Positions 16,877 through 25,435 of a DNA stretch of 64,000 nt are shown here, in pieces. Source of the DNA: JAKALX01 sp964508715 (GTDB lineage: Bacteria; Chloroflexota; Dehalococcoidia; Tepidiformales; Tepidiformaceae); the NCBI GenBank assembly GCA_964508715.1, contig CAZDUX010000005.1, positions 62,001-126,000 on the forward strand, in the 5' to 3' direction. The position numbers and the translations under genes were made by a program. Below the pieces are notes generated by a model. It saw only the letters and a list, made by a program, of their open reading frames with translations. It searched no databases and was not told the origin of the DNA. Within the stretch, counting starts at the first letter, position 1. The number at the start of each line of letters is the position of its first letter.

Positions 16877-17400
16877 CGCGCGTCGTGATTGCCCTGGGCG
16901 CCAACCTGGGGGATCGCCTCGCGAACCTTCGCGCGGCCGTCCACGTACTCCAGGTGAGCGGAGTAGCCGTCGACACCTGGTCCTCGGTATGGGAGACGCC
17001 ACCAGTCCCCGCCGATCAGCCGGCGTTCCTCAATGCGGTAATCGCGGGCGAAACCGCCCTGGATCCTGAGCCCCTGCTCGATCTCCTCAAGCACATCGAA
17101 TGGGAACTTGGCCGCCGCCCTTCGCGGCGCTGGGGTCCTCGACCGATCGACCTCGATATTCTTTTCTATGGCGACTCCGCCTATGAGAGCGAACGCCTCA
17201 CGATCCCGCACCCACGCATCGCCGAACGTGGATTCGTCCTCGTACCACTCGCAGAGGTCGTTAGCGATCCGCTTCCGGTCATCGGGCGCACCGCGCTCGA
17301 ACTCCTGGCGCAGGTGAACACCGAGGGCATCATCCGCATCGGCGAGGCCCTGGCCGGGAAAGAGAAAGGCCCCGCCGAAATGGGCGAGGCCCCTCGATGA
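16873..17400 (+). CDS. folK: 2-amino-4-hydroxy-6-hydroxymethyldihydropteridine pyrophosphokinase
   Basis: 175 residues. It transfers pyrophosphate from ATP to the pterin alcohol that FolP then uses. The family N-terminus VVIALGANLGDRLANLR, the SSVWETPPV segment, the HPPK signature RRWGPRPIDLDILFYG and TIPHPRIAERGFVLVPL are all visible. It begins at a GTG overlapping the folP stop. The last 25 residues are charged and probably disordered. Confidence 0.95.
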   Translation: MTRVVIALGANLGDRLANLRAAVHVLQVSGVAVDTWSSVWETPPVPADQPAFLNAVIAGETALDPEPLLDLLKHIEWELGRRPSRRWGPRPIDLDILFYGDSAYESERLTIPHPRIAERGFVLVPLAEVVSDPLPVIGRTALELLAQVNTEGIIRIGEALAGKEKGPAEMGEAPR

Positions 17401-17416
17401 TTTCGCTCCGTCGGCC

Positions 17417-18601
17417 TTAGCCGACTACGCCCTGTTCTCGCAGCGCTGCGATCTTCGCCGCGTCATACCCGAGACCTGCCAGGACCTCGTCGGTGTGCTG
17501 CCCGATGACCGGTGCCGTCGCTCGCACCTGGCCGGGTGTGTCGCTGAGCTTCGGCGCGATGCCCACCTGCTTCACCTTGCCCACCGGTGAATCGACCTCG
17601 ATCACCATATTCCGTGCCAGGTTGTGCGGGTTCGTCACCACGTTCTCCATCTCGAGGACCGGCGCCGCGCAGATGTCATATTGCGACATCAGTTCCATCC
17701 ACTCGTCCGCGGTCTTCGTTGCGAACACGGCCGCGTACTTCTCGAACATCTCCGGGTAGGCCGATGCATCGTGCTGCCGCCCAAGGTACTCATCGAGCCC
17801 CATCACCTTCACGAGTGCTTCGTAGAAGTGCGGCTCGATGCTCCCGATCGAGAACCAGCGCCCGTCCTTGGTCTTGTAGGTGTTGTACCAGGGAACGGAG
17901 CCGTTGAGGAGGAACTCGCCCGGACGGATCGCCAACCCGGCCGAGAAGTACGTTGCGAACGCCATCGTCATGAGCGACATCACACCATCGCTCATGCCCA
18001 CATCCACGTTCTGCCCGCGGCCCGTCTTTTCGCGAGCGAGCAGTGCCACGCAGATCGCAAACGCCGCTGTGAGCCCGCCTCCCGCGAAGTCCGCGATGAT
18101 ATTGATGGGGATTGCCGGCGCCTGCCCGGGCCGCCCCGTTACGCCCAGTGCGCCACCCACCGCGATGTAGTTGATGTCGTGGCCCACGAGGTTGCTGTAT
18201 GGGCCCGTTTGCCCGAAGCCCGAGACGGAGCAGCAGATGATCCGCGGGTTGATCCTGGCCAGCGTCTCGTAGTCCACACCGAGCCGCTTCACGACGCCCG
18301 GCCGGAACCCTTCAATCACCACGTCAGCCGATTTCACCATCTCGTAGAAGATCTCTCGCGCAGCCTCTTCCTTGAGGTTCAGCGCGATCGACTTCTTCCC
18401 GCGGCCGAGCGCGTTGTAGGCCGCTGCCCGCTGCGCACCGGCGCTCACCTCGCGGGAACCGCCGAGTTTCGCCGATGAGCCCGGCACTGCCTCAACGAGC
18501 GTCACGTCGGCGCCGAAGTCGGCCAACAGCATCGAACAATGCGGACCCGGCGCCAGCCGGGACAGATCGAGGACTTTGACACCATCAAGGGCCATGACCA
18601 T
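17417..18601 (-). CDS. CaiB/BaiF family III CoA transferase
   Basis: 394 residues, the normal length. Family III transferases move CoA between carboxylic acids through a covalent Asp-CoA intermediate. Segments seen are LDGVKVLDLSRLAPGPHCSMLLADFGADV, the GRGKKSIALNLK loop, ADVVIEGFRPGVVKRLGVDY and the catalytic Asp region YSNLVGHDINYIAVGG. A GGAGG site lies nine bases before the ATG at 18601; a second ATG two codons in is possible. It is monocistronic, flanked by a convergent folK and a divergent gene. Substrate unknown. Confidence 0.93.
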   Translation of the reverse strand: MVMALDGVKVLDLSRLAPGPHCSMLLADFGADVTLVEAVPGSSAKLGGSREVSAGAQRAAAYNALGRGKKSIALNLKEEAAREIFYEMVKSADVVIEGFRPGVVKRLGVDYETLARINPRIICCSVSGFGQTGPYSNLVGHDINYIAVGGALGVTGRPGQAPAIPINIIADFAGGGLTAAFAICVALLAREKTGRGQNVDVGMSDGVMSLMTMAFATYFSAGLAIRPGEFLLNGSVPWYNTYKTKDGRWFSIGSIEPHFYEALVKVMGLDEYLGRQHDASAYPEMFEKYAAVFATKTADEWMELMSQYDICAAPVLEMENVVTNPHNLARNMVIEVDSPVGKVKQVGIAPKLSDTPGQVRATAPVIGQHTDEVLAGLGYDAAKIAALREQGVVG

Positions 18602-18758
18602 GTGGGAGAACCTCCACTAAAATGCCGCGGATCTCATCCGCGAAAGGACCGGTAGCGCCGATTCTAAGGTCGCGACGATACCCCGGCGAATCGACCACTC
18701 ACCTTGTCGTCTGCTGGTCTCTTCATCCCTCGTGCCGTCGGAAACCGGGAAAGTCCGC

Positions 18759-18764
18759 TATCCT
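18759..18764 (+). promoter_or_regulatory. -10 element of the CYTH-CHAD gene, leaderless start
   Basis: TATCCT ends seven bases before the ATG at 18771. No ribosome site precedes this ATG and no clear -35 was found. Confidence 0.35.
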
Positions 18765-18770
18765 TCCACC

Positions 18771-20345
18771 ATGGCCGGCACCGATAACCTCGAAGTCGAG
18801 TGGCAATTCGACGCGCCCGATCTCGCAGCTGTCACCTCGTGGCTCGAATCCGCCCGTGTCCCCGGTTATCTCCTCGCTTCCGCCGGCTCGAAACAACTCG
18901 ACGACACCTATTTCGATACGGATGACTGGCGTATCCATCGCGCCGGGTACACCTGCCGTGTTCGCCGCAAGGCGAGCGGCCCGGAACTCACCCTGAAATC
19001 GATGGCTGATGCCGTTGCGGCCTTGCGCAGCCGGGTTGAACTCAATGAACCCCTCGAGCCCGTTGAACCGATCGAGCCCGCCGCCGCCCCCGGGCAGTGT
19101 GGTCAACTGCTCCGCCTCATCTGTGGCAAGCGTCCCATCTCCCCGATCTTTACCGTACGTACCGATCGCCGCCTCTTCAATCTCGCCGACGAGCTGGGCC
19201 CGCTGGGCGAGATCGCCGTCGATGACACCATCATTCCGGTCGGCGAACAGCCACCCGCCCGCCTGAGGCGCATCGAGGTAGAGGTCGGCTCCGCGGCTGT
19301 CGAGCGTGCCCGCCGCTTCGTCAACGTCCTGGTCGCCACTGCTCATCTCGTCCCGGCGACAACCTCCAAGTTCGAGGCAGCTCTGAACGCGACGGGCCAG
19401 TCCATCTCCCACATCGCCCACGGCCTTGGCCCCTCTACGATTTCCGCCGAGATGACCGCCGGCCAGGTCGGCTACGCCATCCTCCGCAAGCAGTTCGCGA
19501 CGTTCCTCGCGAATGAGCCAGGCACGCGCCTCGGCGAGGACATCGAGGCCCTCCACGACATGCGCGTCGCGACTCGCCGTATGCGTGCCGCCATGTCGGC
19601 TTTCGCTCCCTACCTGCCCCCGCGTATGGCGTTCTACCGCCAGGAGCTCGGCTGGCTCGCCGCCGCCCTGGGCGAAGTACGCGACCTCGATGTCCAGCTC
19701 GAACGCATGGACGAATGGCGCTCGGGCTTTAGCGAATCCCAGGCCACCGTCCTCGATTCCGTCGAGGCCCTCCTTCACCTGCGCCGTAACCGGGCCCGTG
19801 CCAGGATGCTCACCGCGCTCAACTCACGTCATTACGACCACTTCGTCGAACGCTTCGCGGCCTTCCTTGGCCGCGGCATCCCCCGCACCTTCGCACCCGG
19901 CTCGCTCCCGATTCTTGGGGTCGCACCTGGCCTCGTCGAGAAGCGTTATCACCGCGTCCGGAAGCTCGGTGATGCCATCAACCCCGGTTCGCCACCCGAG
20001 CACTACCACGCTCTTCGCATCGATGCGAAGAAACTCCGCTATGCCATTGAGTTCGTCGGTCCCATCTATGGAAAGCCTGCCACCGATTTCAGCGCGCGTG
20101 TCACGGCTATGCAGGATGTTCTCGGGCTCCACCAGGACGCCTATGTGGCCATGGACCAGCTCGAGGACATGGCGCACGCCTCCGCACGCCGCCTCGGCCC
20201 GGCCGCCCTCCTCGTCATGGGTGCAATCGCCGAACGCTACCGTATCCAGGCCGAAGACCTGCGCAGACAGTTCCCGCGCGTCTATCGCCCCATAGCCGGT
20301 GCCGAGTGGCGGCGGCTTCGCCGCCTGATGGACGGGCGGGCGTAG
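18771..20345 (+). CDS. CYTH-CHAD polyphosphate-associated protein
   Basis: 524 residues. The first 200 or so form a CYTH triphosphate-tunnel domain: NLEVEWQFD at the start, YFDTDDWRIHRAGYTCRVRRKA and LTLKSM. About residues 215-520 form a helical CHAD domain with conserved histidines and basic residues (EDIEALHDMRVATRRMRA, YHALRIDAKKLRYAIEF). CHAD binds inorganic polyphosphate. The CYTH signature ExExK reads EVEWQ here, so the Lys is lost and catalysis is doubtful. An exopolyphosphatase-family gene is at 40381 but far away. The ATG is chosen from the -10 box placement. Confidence 0.85.
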   Translation: MAGTDNLEVEWQFDAPDLAAVTSWLESARVPGYLLASAGSKQLDDTYFDTDDWRIHRAGYTCRVRRKASGPELTLKSMADAVAALRSRVELNEPLEPVEPIEPAAAPGQCGQLLRLICGKRPISPIFTVRTDRRLFNLADELGPLGEIAVDDTIIPVGEQPPARLRRIEVEVGSAAVERARRFVNVLVATAHLVPATTSKFEAALNATGQSISHIAHGLGPSTISAEMTAGQVGYAILRKQFATFLANEPGTRLGEDIEALHDMRVATRRMRAAMSAFAPYLPPRMAFYRQELGWLAAALGEVRDLDVQLERMDEWRSGFSESQATVLDSVEALLHLRRNRARARMLTALNSRHYDHFVERFAAFLGRGIPRTFAPGSLPILGVAPGLVEKRYHRVRKLGDAINPGSPPEHYHALRIDAKKLRYAIEFVGPIYGKPATDFSARVTAMQDVLGLHQDAYVAMDQLEDMAHASARRLGPAALLVMGAIAERYRIQAEDLRRQFPRVYRPIAGAEWRRLRRLMDGRA

Positions 20346-20456
20346 GCGTCCGCTCTTTTCGAACTGCAATCGCGCCCGCCACGGACACTAACCGCCCGGC
20401 GGTGTATTCTCTCGCGTTGGGGAATCCGCCCCCGCCGGCCGGCAGTCGTGCCCGGG

Positions 20457-20477
20457 AATCGGCAATTCGGAAATCGC
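20457..20477 (+). repeat. Degenerate heptamer tract upstream of sucD
   Basis: Three consecutive heptamers, AATCGGC AATTCGG AAATCGC, related to the clear tandem heptamers at 32416. They lie 16 bases ahead of the sucD start. Confidence 0.35.
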
Positions 20478-20493
20478 TTCCCAGGGTACGAAC

Positions 20494-21381
20494 TTGAGCG
20501 TCCTGCTTGATGCAAACACGCGCCTCATGGTCCAGGGTATTGGCACTGAAGGCGCCAACCACATGCGCCGCTCCATCGCCTACGGCACGAATGTGGTCGC
20601 CGCCATCCACCCGAAGCGTGGCGGCGAACAGCAGGACGGCGTTCCGATCTTCTCCACCGTCCAGGAGGCGGTGAAGCAGAGGGGCGCGAACGTCTCGATT
20701 ATCTTCGTCCCCGCTCCCTTCGCCGCCGATGCCATCCTCGAAGCTGCTGCTGCGAAGGTGCCGCTCATCGTCTGCATCACCGAAGGGATCCCCGTCATGG
20801 ACATGGTGATGGTGAAGAAGGCTCTCCAGGGGAGCGGCTCCATCCTCATCGGCCCTAACTGCCCCGGCGTCATCACCCCCGGTACGAAGACCCGCGTCGG
20901 CATCATGCCCGGCGATGTCTTCCTGCCCGGCCGTGTCGGCGTCGTGAGCCGCTCCGGCACGCTCGTCTACGAAGTCGTTGCCCAGCTCACCGAGCTCGGT
21001 ATCGGGCAGAGCACGTGCATCGGCGTCGGCGGCGACCCCATCATCGGCACGCGCCAGGTCGAAGCCGTTCGGATGCTCAACGAAGACCCCGATACCGATG
21101 CCATCGTCATGGTCGGCGAGATCGGCGGGAGTGCCGAACAGGAAGCTGCGGAGTACATCAAGGCACACGTCAGGAAGCCTGTCGTCGCCTTCATCGCCGG
21201 GGCCACTGCACCTCCCGGCCGCCGGATGGGGCATGCTGGTGCAATCATCAGCGGCGAAGACGGCAAGGCAGAAAACAAGAAGGCCGCGCTCCGTGCTGCT
21301 GGCGCCCGCGTGAGTGATTCGCCAGCCGAAATCGGCAGCACCATGAAACAGGCCCTCAGCGACGCCGGTCTCCTCCGGTAG
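20494..21381 (+). CDS. sucD: Succinyl-CoA synthetase alpha subunit
   Basis: 295 residues from a TTG start. It makes (or uses) succinyl-CoA with the beta subunit, through a phosphohistidine. Seen are MVQGIGTEGANHMRRSIAYGT, the VTPKR-like segment IHPKRGGEQ, the CoA/phosphate loop FVPAPFAADAI, IGPNCPGVITPG and the active-site His in GHAGAIISG (His247). The sequence starts directly at the CoA-binding domain. No sucC lies next to it, which is unusual because the subunits are normally adjacent. A strong terminator follows. Confidence 0.93.
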   Translation: MSVLLDANTRLMVQGIGTEGANHMRRSIAYGTNVVAAIHPKRGGEQQDGVPIFSTVQEAVKQRGANVSIIFVPAPFAADAILEAAAAKVPLIVCITEGIPVMDMVMVKKALQGSGSILIGPNCPGVITPGTKTRVGIMPGDVFLPGRVGVVSRSGTLVYEVVAQLTELGIGQSTCIGVGGDPIIGTRQVEAVRMLNEDPDTDAIVMVGEIGGSAEQEAAEYIKAHVRKPVVAFIAGATAPPGRRMGHAGAIISGEDGKAENKKAALRAAGARVSDSPAEIGSTMKQALSDAGLLR

Positions 21382-21406
21382 GTCCAATCGCGGCTGACAC
21401 CAAGAC

Positions 21407-21438
21407 AAGGAGGGGAGGCCAATTGGCCTCCCCTCCTT
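21407..21438. terminator. Bidirectional terminator hairpin
   Basis: A perfect 32-base palindrome, arms AAGGAGGGGAGGCC and its complement, between the convergent sucD and SDR genes. Confidence 0.8.
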
Positions 21439-21462
21439 CGTGATGGATTGAGCCCGGAGTGA

Positions 21463-22440
21463 TTAGCTCCGCCCCGGGACCTCGAGGTCCGCGGCCGGGG
21501 GAGCAGGATTGACTACCCCCGCCATCAATTGTGCGGGCACGAGCATGCGGAGCTCATCGAGTGTCCACTTGCCGTGCTTATAGATGTTCTTGAACGGCGG
21601 GTACATGTCCTGGAGCAGGCCGATGTGTCCGCCCGCAACCTGGAAGATGCGCCCGTTGATGTTCCATGCCTCGTCCAGGAGCAGGTAGACCGTCATCGGC
21701 GCGACCATCTCTGGCCCGCGCATGGCAGCAGCTTCCTCGGCGGCGCGGTTTTCGTTGGCAGCCGGAGCTGGCCCGCCCGCGCCCGCGATGCCGCGGCTCG
21801 CCCGGAGTTCGCGGGCGGACTGCGGAACCGTTGCCGTCAGGCGTGTCGCCGCACCCGGAGCGATGCAGTTAACTGTCACGCCATACCGGCCGAGGTCGCG
21901 CGCGGCCACACGAGTGAGCCCTGCAACCCCTGCTTTCGCGGCACCGTAGTTTGCCTGCCCCGAGTTGCCCTGCAGGCCCGAGACCGACGAATAGTTCACG
22001 ATGCGGCCGTAGCGCTGCTGTCGCATGAGCACCGACGCCGGCTTGATTGTCGTGAAGTGGCCCTTCAGGTCGACGCGGATGACGTCGTCCCATTCCTGCT
22101 CCGTCAGGTTGAACACCATCCGGTCGCGCAAGATGGCGGCGAGGTTGATCAGCCCATCGAGCTTGCCGTAAGTATCCAGTGCCGTCCGGATGACGCTCTC
22201 ACCGCCGTCCATGGTCGAGACGTCGGCGAAGTTCGCCACCGCTTCGCCGCCAGCGGCCTTGATTTCAGCAACGACCTGTGCCGCCGGGCCCTCGTCGTGC
22301 CCGCCGCCATCGGGATTCACGCCCGGGTCGTTCACAATGATCCGGGCGCCTTCGCTCGCCGCGAGCAACGCGCATTCGCGCCCGATACCACGGCCGGCAC
22401 CCGTCAGGGCGACGACCTTTCCATCAAGAAGATTTGCCAT
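21463..22440 (-). CDS. SDR-family 3-hydroxyacyl-CoA dehydrogenase-like protein with C-terminal tail
   Basis: 325 residues, longer than a plain SDR (about 250). The Rossmann motif TGAGRGIGRECALL, the INLAAIL segment, the Ser in NYSSVSG and YGAAK (catalytic Tyr and Lys) are present. It resembles the dehydrogenase part of multifunctional beta-oxidation enzymes (HSD17B4-like), with a long insert near residues 210-250 and a tail after about residue 290 (KHGKWTLDELR). It is the last gene of an operon with two MaoC-type proteins, so the three together probably give an (R)-specific hydratase/dehydrogenase pathway. A close paralogue is at 55107-56063. Confidence 0.87.
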   Translation of the reverse strand: MANLLDGKVVALTGAGRGIGRECALLAASEGARIIVNDPGVNPDGGGHDEGPAAQVVAEIKAAGGEAVANFADVSTMDGGESVIRTALDTYGKLDGLINLAAILRDRMVFNLTEQEWDDVIRVDLKGHFTTIKPASVLMRQQRYGRIVNYSSVSGLQGNSGQANYGAAKAGVAGLTRVAARDLGRYGVTVNCIAPGAATRLTATVPQSARELRASRGIAGAGGPAPAANENRAAEEAAAMRGPEMVAPMTVYLLLDEAWNINGRIFQVAGGHIGLLQDMYPPFKNIYKHGKWTLDELRMLVPAQLMAGVVNPAPPAADLEVPGRS

Positions 22441-22458
22441 TTATCGCCTTCTCCCCGC

Positions 22459-22875
22459 CTATGGAAGGCGGACGGTTGCCGTGCCCGGCGTCGTCTTCTG
22501 GCCTTGCGGGTTCTCCGTCCAGATCTCGAGGTCGACGAGCTTTTCGCCGTTCTCTTCGTACTTCCGGGTCACCACACCCTTGCAGACCATCTCCTCGTTC
22601 GGGTAGTCCATCCCGCGGTAGCTGCAGCCGAACCGCTTGATGCGGCCCGTGTTGCCGATCCAGTCGTGCACGAGCTGCCCGAGGAAGGCGTGCTTCAGCG
22701 CACCGTGAACGATGATCCCCTTGAGGCCGGTGCTCTTCGCGAAACCATCATCATAGTGAATCTGGTAGAAGTCGCCGGAACCGGCTGCCCATTGCACGAG
22801 TTGCTGACTCGTCGGGTTTTTCTTCAGCGAAGGGATCTCCATCCCCTCCTTCACATCAGCCCATGTCGTCGCCAT
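22459..22875 (-). CDS. MaoC-like dehydratase, C-terminal half type
   Basis: 138 residues with a hot-dog fold. SGDFYQIHYDDGFAKS holds the Asp and His of the hydratase-2 motif (D-x4-H) and LKGIIVHGALKHAFLG follows, as in MaoC/PaaZ C-terminal domains. The ATG at 22875 has an AGGAGG site eight bases upstream. It sits between a FAS1-like dehydratase partner and the SDR. In this family an N-type and a C-type subunit commonly pair as a heterodimer acting on enoyl- or hydroxyacyl-CoA. Confidence 0.87.
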   Translation of the reverse strand: MATTWADVKEGMEIPSLKKNPTSQQLVQWAAGSGDFYQIHYDDGFAKSTGLKGIIVHGALKHAFLGQLVHDWIGNTGRIKRFGCSYRGMDYPNEEMVCKGVVTRKYEENGEKLVDLEIWTENPQGQKTTPGTATVRLP

Positions 22876-22885
22876 CGTCGTCCTC

Positions 22886-23389
22886 CTAGTAGCGGATGCC
22901 GGTGCCGGTCGTGATCGCAACGACCTTGCCGTCCTGGTTCTTGTAGACCGTCTTCGAAGTTGTGATCAGCATCTCGCCAATCGATCCGGTGCGCTCCTCG
23001 AAGCTCGCCGTGTGGGTCGTCGCTGTCAGCGTGTCGCCGGCACAGATGTCCTCGAAGTGCTCGATATCCGTGCCGCCATTGAGGATTCGCTTGAGCGGCC
23101 GGCTCGGCTGCGGTCCCGGGCCTGCCCCACGCCGCCCACCAAACGTGGCATCGCTGGTGGCCGGGTTGAAGATCGGCGTCCCCAGGTAGCCGGGAGGGCA
23201 GGGAAGGCTGCGATAGCCGGCTGCCTTTGCGGCCGCTTCGTCGTAGTACACCGGGTCCGTGTGGCCCACCGACCGGGCGAACATGCGCACCGCCGTCTTG
23301 TCGACTTCGAGCGTCCACGGTTCGGACTCGACACCGATCGTGGCCCGCATCTCGTCTGTAATGAGCGATTGGGTCGCTTCCTGCGTCAC
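22886..23389 (-). CDS. FAS1-like dehydratase / MaoC N-terminal-type subunit
   Basis: 167 residues. Segments such as VDKTAVRMFARSVGHTDPVYYDE, PCPPGYLGTPIFNP and LNGGTDIEHFEDICAGD match the MaoC N-terminal (HadA/HadC-like) half, which usually lacks the catalytic His and pairs with the C-type subunit encoded next. The GTG at 23389 is chosen because GGAGGAAAAG sits directly upstream at good spacing; the frame open to 23803 has no similarity before it. First gene of the operon, with a 20-base palindrome just upstream. Confidence 0.86.
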   Translation of the reverse strand: MTQEATQSLITDEMRATIGVESEPWTLEVDKTAVRMFARSVGHTDPVYYDEAAAKAAGYRSLPCPPGYLGTPIFNPATSDATFGGRRGAGPGPQPSRPLKRILNGGTDIEHFEDICAGDTLTATTHTASFEERTGSIGEMLITTSKTVYKNQDGKVVAITTGTGIRY

Positions 23390-23405
23390 CTTTTCCTCCA
23401 GGTTC

Positions 23406-23425
23406 GTAGTGCGTTCGAACACTAC
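23406..23425. promoter_or_regulatory. Palindrome, possible repressor operator of the MaoC/SDR operon
   Basis: GTAGTG-CGTTCGAA-CACTAC is a perfect inverted repeat with six-base outer arms and a TTCGAA core, 17 bases upstream of the first start codon of the operon. The size and position resemble TetR-family operators. Confidence 0.45.
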
Positions 23426-23875
23426 GCCAAACCCCCTCCCCCGTAAACCGCGCAGGAGGGAGGAGCGAGGATGGAGAAGCCAGGATTGGTGTCGTGCCGG
23501 CCGGCCCGGCGAAGCAGCCTCCGCGATAGAAGGCCCGCCTGGAGGGAGCCCCGGGTTAGTCGCGTGTGACCGCTTTCGCCAGCCGCACACCTGCCAGCAC
23601 GCGGACCGCCGGCCGGTCATCCCCGGCGTCAGCAATCGACGGCCCGCCCCGGCCCCTTCGATACCGGCGGGCCATGGTGCGAGCGAAAGGCCCCGAACCC
23701 ACTCGCCCAGGAGCGCCACGGCACCCAGCCTTCCGCACGGAAAGATCAGGGTTTCTCCCCCGCGTATCCCGGCCCCCTCCCGCACGAATCGGGGTCTCCC
23801 CAATGCGCCCCCATGTGACCCGCTCGCTACAGTCAGGCAAGTTCTCGTATCTGCTCTTCGCAGGGGGTCGCTCGA
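23426..23875. other. 450-base spacer between the MaoC operon and the flagellar operon
   Basis: No gene is supported here. It should hold the promoters for the leftward acyl-CoA operon and the rightward flagellar operon. TACAGT at 23828-23833 is a weak -10 candidate for fliF. I found no sigma-28 or sigma-54 type box. Confidence 0.4.
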
Positions 23876-25432
23876 ATGGGTCAGGGCTCACCGTTCTCCC
23901 AGGTCATGGAACGCTGGAACCAGTTGCCCCGCGCCCGTCAGATCGCTCTCGCCGGTATCCTCGCTGGCGCCCTCGTCGTCGCCTATTTCGTCTTCATGGC
24001 CTCCTCCCAGCCGAACCTCGTCGTTGCCTACTCCGGGCTCGCACCCGAGGACTCCGCCTCAATCGTCGACCAGCTCTCCAAGGACGGTATCGCCTACGAG
24101 ATTGGTGGCGGCGGCTCGACCGTCTCGGTTCCGGCCAACAAGGTCGCGGAGACACGTATCAGGCTCGCCCAGGCTGGCCTTCCCAAGGGTGGCTCCGTTG
24201 GGCTCGAGATCTTCGACAAGCAGAACTTCGGTGCCACCGACTTCGTCCAGAAGGTCAACTTCATGCGTGGCCTCGAGGGAGAACTCTCACGTTCCATCAA
24301 CACGCTCGCGGGTGTCAAAGCCAGCCGTGTCCACATCGTTCTTCCCCAGGAATCCATCTTCAAGCAGGACCAGGCGGCGACGACTGCCAGTGTCCTCGTC
24401 TCCATGAAGCCGGGTGCGAGCCTCGCGGCCGACCAGGTTCGCGGTATCACCAATCTCGTCACCAATTCCGTCGAAGGCCTCAAGCAGGGGGGCGTCACCA
24501 TCATCGATGATGCCGGGCACGTCCTCTTCGATGGCGCCACCGCCGATAACCCCTTCTCCGGTACCGCAAGTTCGACACAGCTCGAACTGCAGCGCCAGTA
24601 CGAGACGGCCCTCTCCCGCGATATCGAAAATACCCTCGCGCGGGTTGTTGGCGCTGGCCGCAGCGCCGTGACTGTTCGCGCCAGCCTCAACTTCGACAAG
24701 GTCCAGACCGACAAGCAGGAGTTCGGCACCCAGCCCCAGGTCCGGAGCAGCACCACCACCACCGAGACCTACTCGGGTAACGGCGTCAACGTCGGTAATA
24801 TCCCCGGTACCGGTACGAACGGCGGCAGCAACGCGGGCGGCGCCACCGGCAGCGGCAACAGCTCCTACAACCGCACCGAAACCACCACCAATAACGAGAT
24901 CAATAAGACCACCACCACGACCGTCCGGGCGCCCGGTTCCCTTCAGAAGCTCAGTGTCTCGGTCGTCCTCGATGACTCCGTCACTGCCGCCCAGGAAGCG
25001 AGCCTTACGAGTGCTGTCGCCGCTGCTGCCGGTCTCGACCAGACGCGCGGGGACACCCTTTCGGTTACCCGCCTCCCCTTCGATGCCAGCGTGAAGAACG
25101 ACCTCGTCGCGGCGGCGGATAGCGGCCTCGGCCAGTACCTCCAGTACCTCAAGCTTCTTCTTCCGCTCCTCGCAGTCATCCTTGGCTTTGTCCTCGTCAT
25201 GCTCCTGCTTCGCTCGCTCGGCAAGCGCCAGCTTGCACTTCCCGCTCCCGCACCTCTGCACGCGCTGCCCGCCGCGATGGCGCCCGCTGCGATAGGTGCG
25301 GCTCATTCGACACTCACCGCCCTCGAACCCGGCAGCGACCCGCAGGAAGAGCGCGTGCTGAAGCTTGCCGAGGTCAACCCTCGTGCCGTTGCCGACGTCG
25401 TCCAGACCTGGATGCGCGAGGAGGAACAGTAA
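23876..25432 (+). CDS. fliF: Flagellar MS-ring protein
   Basis: 518 residues. FliF forms the membrane ring of the basal body and of the export gate. It has a first membrane helix at about residues 24-46, the ring-building motifs PNLVVAYSGLAPEDSASIVDQL and LAGVKASRVHIVLP, a Gly/Ser/Asn/Thr-rich loop (about residues 305-345), a second helix (LLPLLAVILGFVLVMLLL), and a C-terminal tail rich in acidic residues that binds FliG. An AGGGGG site lies ten bases before the ATG. First gene of the flagellar operon. Confidence 0.95.
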   Translation: MGQGSPFSQVMERWNQLPRARQIALAGILAGALVVAYFVFMASSQPNLVVAYSGLAPEDSASIVDQLSKDGIAYEIGGGGSTVSVPANKVAETRIRLAQAGLPKGGSVGLEIFDKQNFGATDFVQKVNFMRGLEGELSRSINTLAGVKASRVHIVLPQESIFKQDQAATTASVLVSMKPGASLAADQVRGITNLVTNSVEGLKQGGVTIIDDAGHVLFDGATADNPFSGTASSTQLELQRQYETALSRDIENTLARVVGAGRSAVTVRASLNFDKVQTDKQEFGTQPQVRSSTTTTETYSGNGVNVGNIPGTGTNGGSNAGGATGSGNSSYNRTETTTNNEINKTTTTTVRAPGSLQKLSVSVVLDDSVTAAQEASLTSAVAAAAGLDQTRGDTLSVTRLPFDASVKNDLVAAADSGLGQYLQYLKLLLPLLAVILGFVLVMLLLRSLGKRQLALPAPAPLHALPAAMAPAAIGAAHSTLTALEPGSDPQEERVLKLAEVNPRAVADVVQTWMREEEQ

Positions 25433-25435
25433 TCG

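Noticed and set aside
17363..17395. Hairpin near the end of folK
   Set aside because: It lies in the coding sequence and has a central mismatch, with no T-run.
20215..21408. 397-codon open frame antisense to sucD
   Set aside because: Asp/Gly-rich translation typical of the antisense of a high-GC gene; sucD motifs on the other strand are unmistakable.
23471..23572. 33-codon ORF with a good ribosome site before fliF
   Set aside because: Basic low-complexity translation, no similarity and no coupling; kept as spacer.
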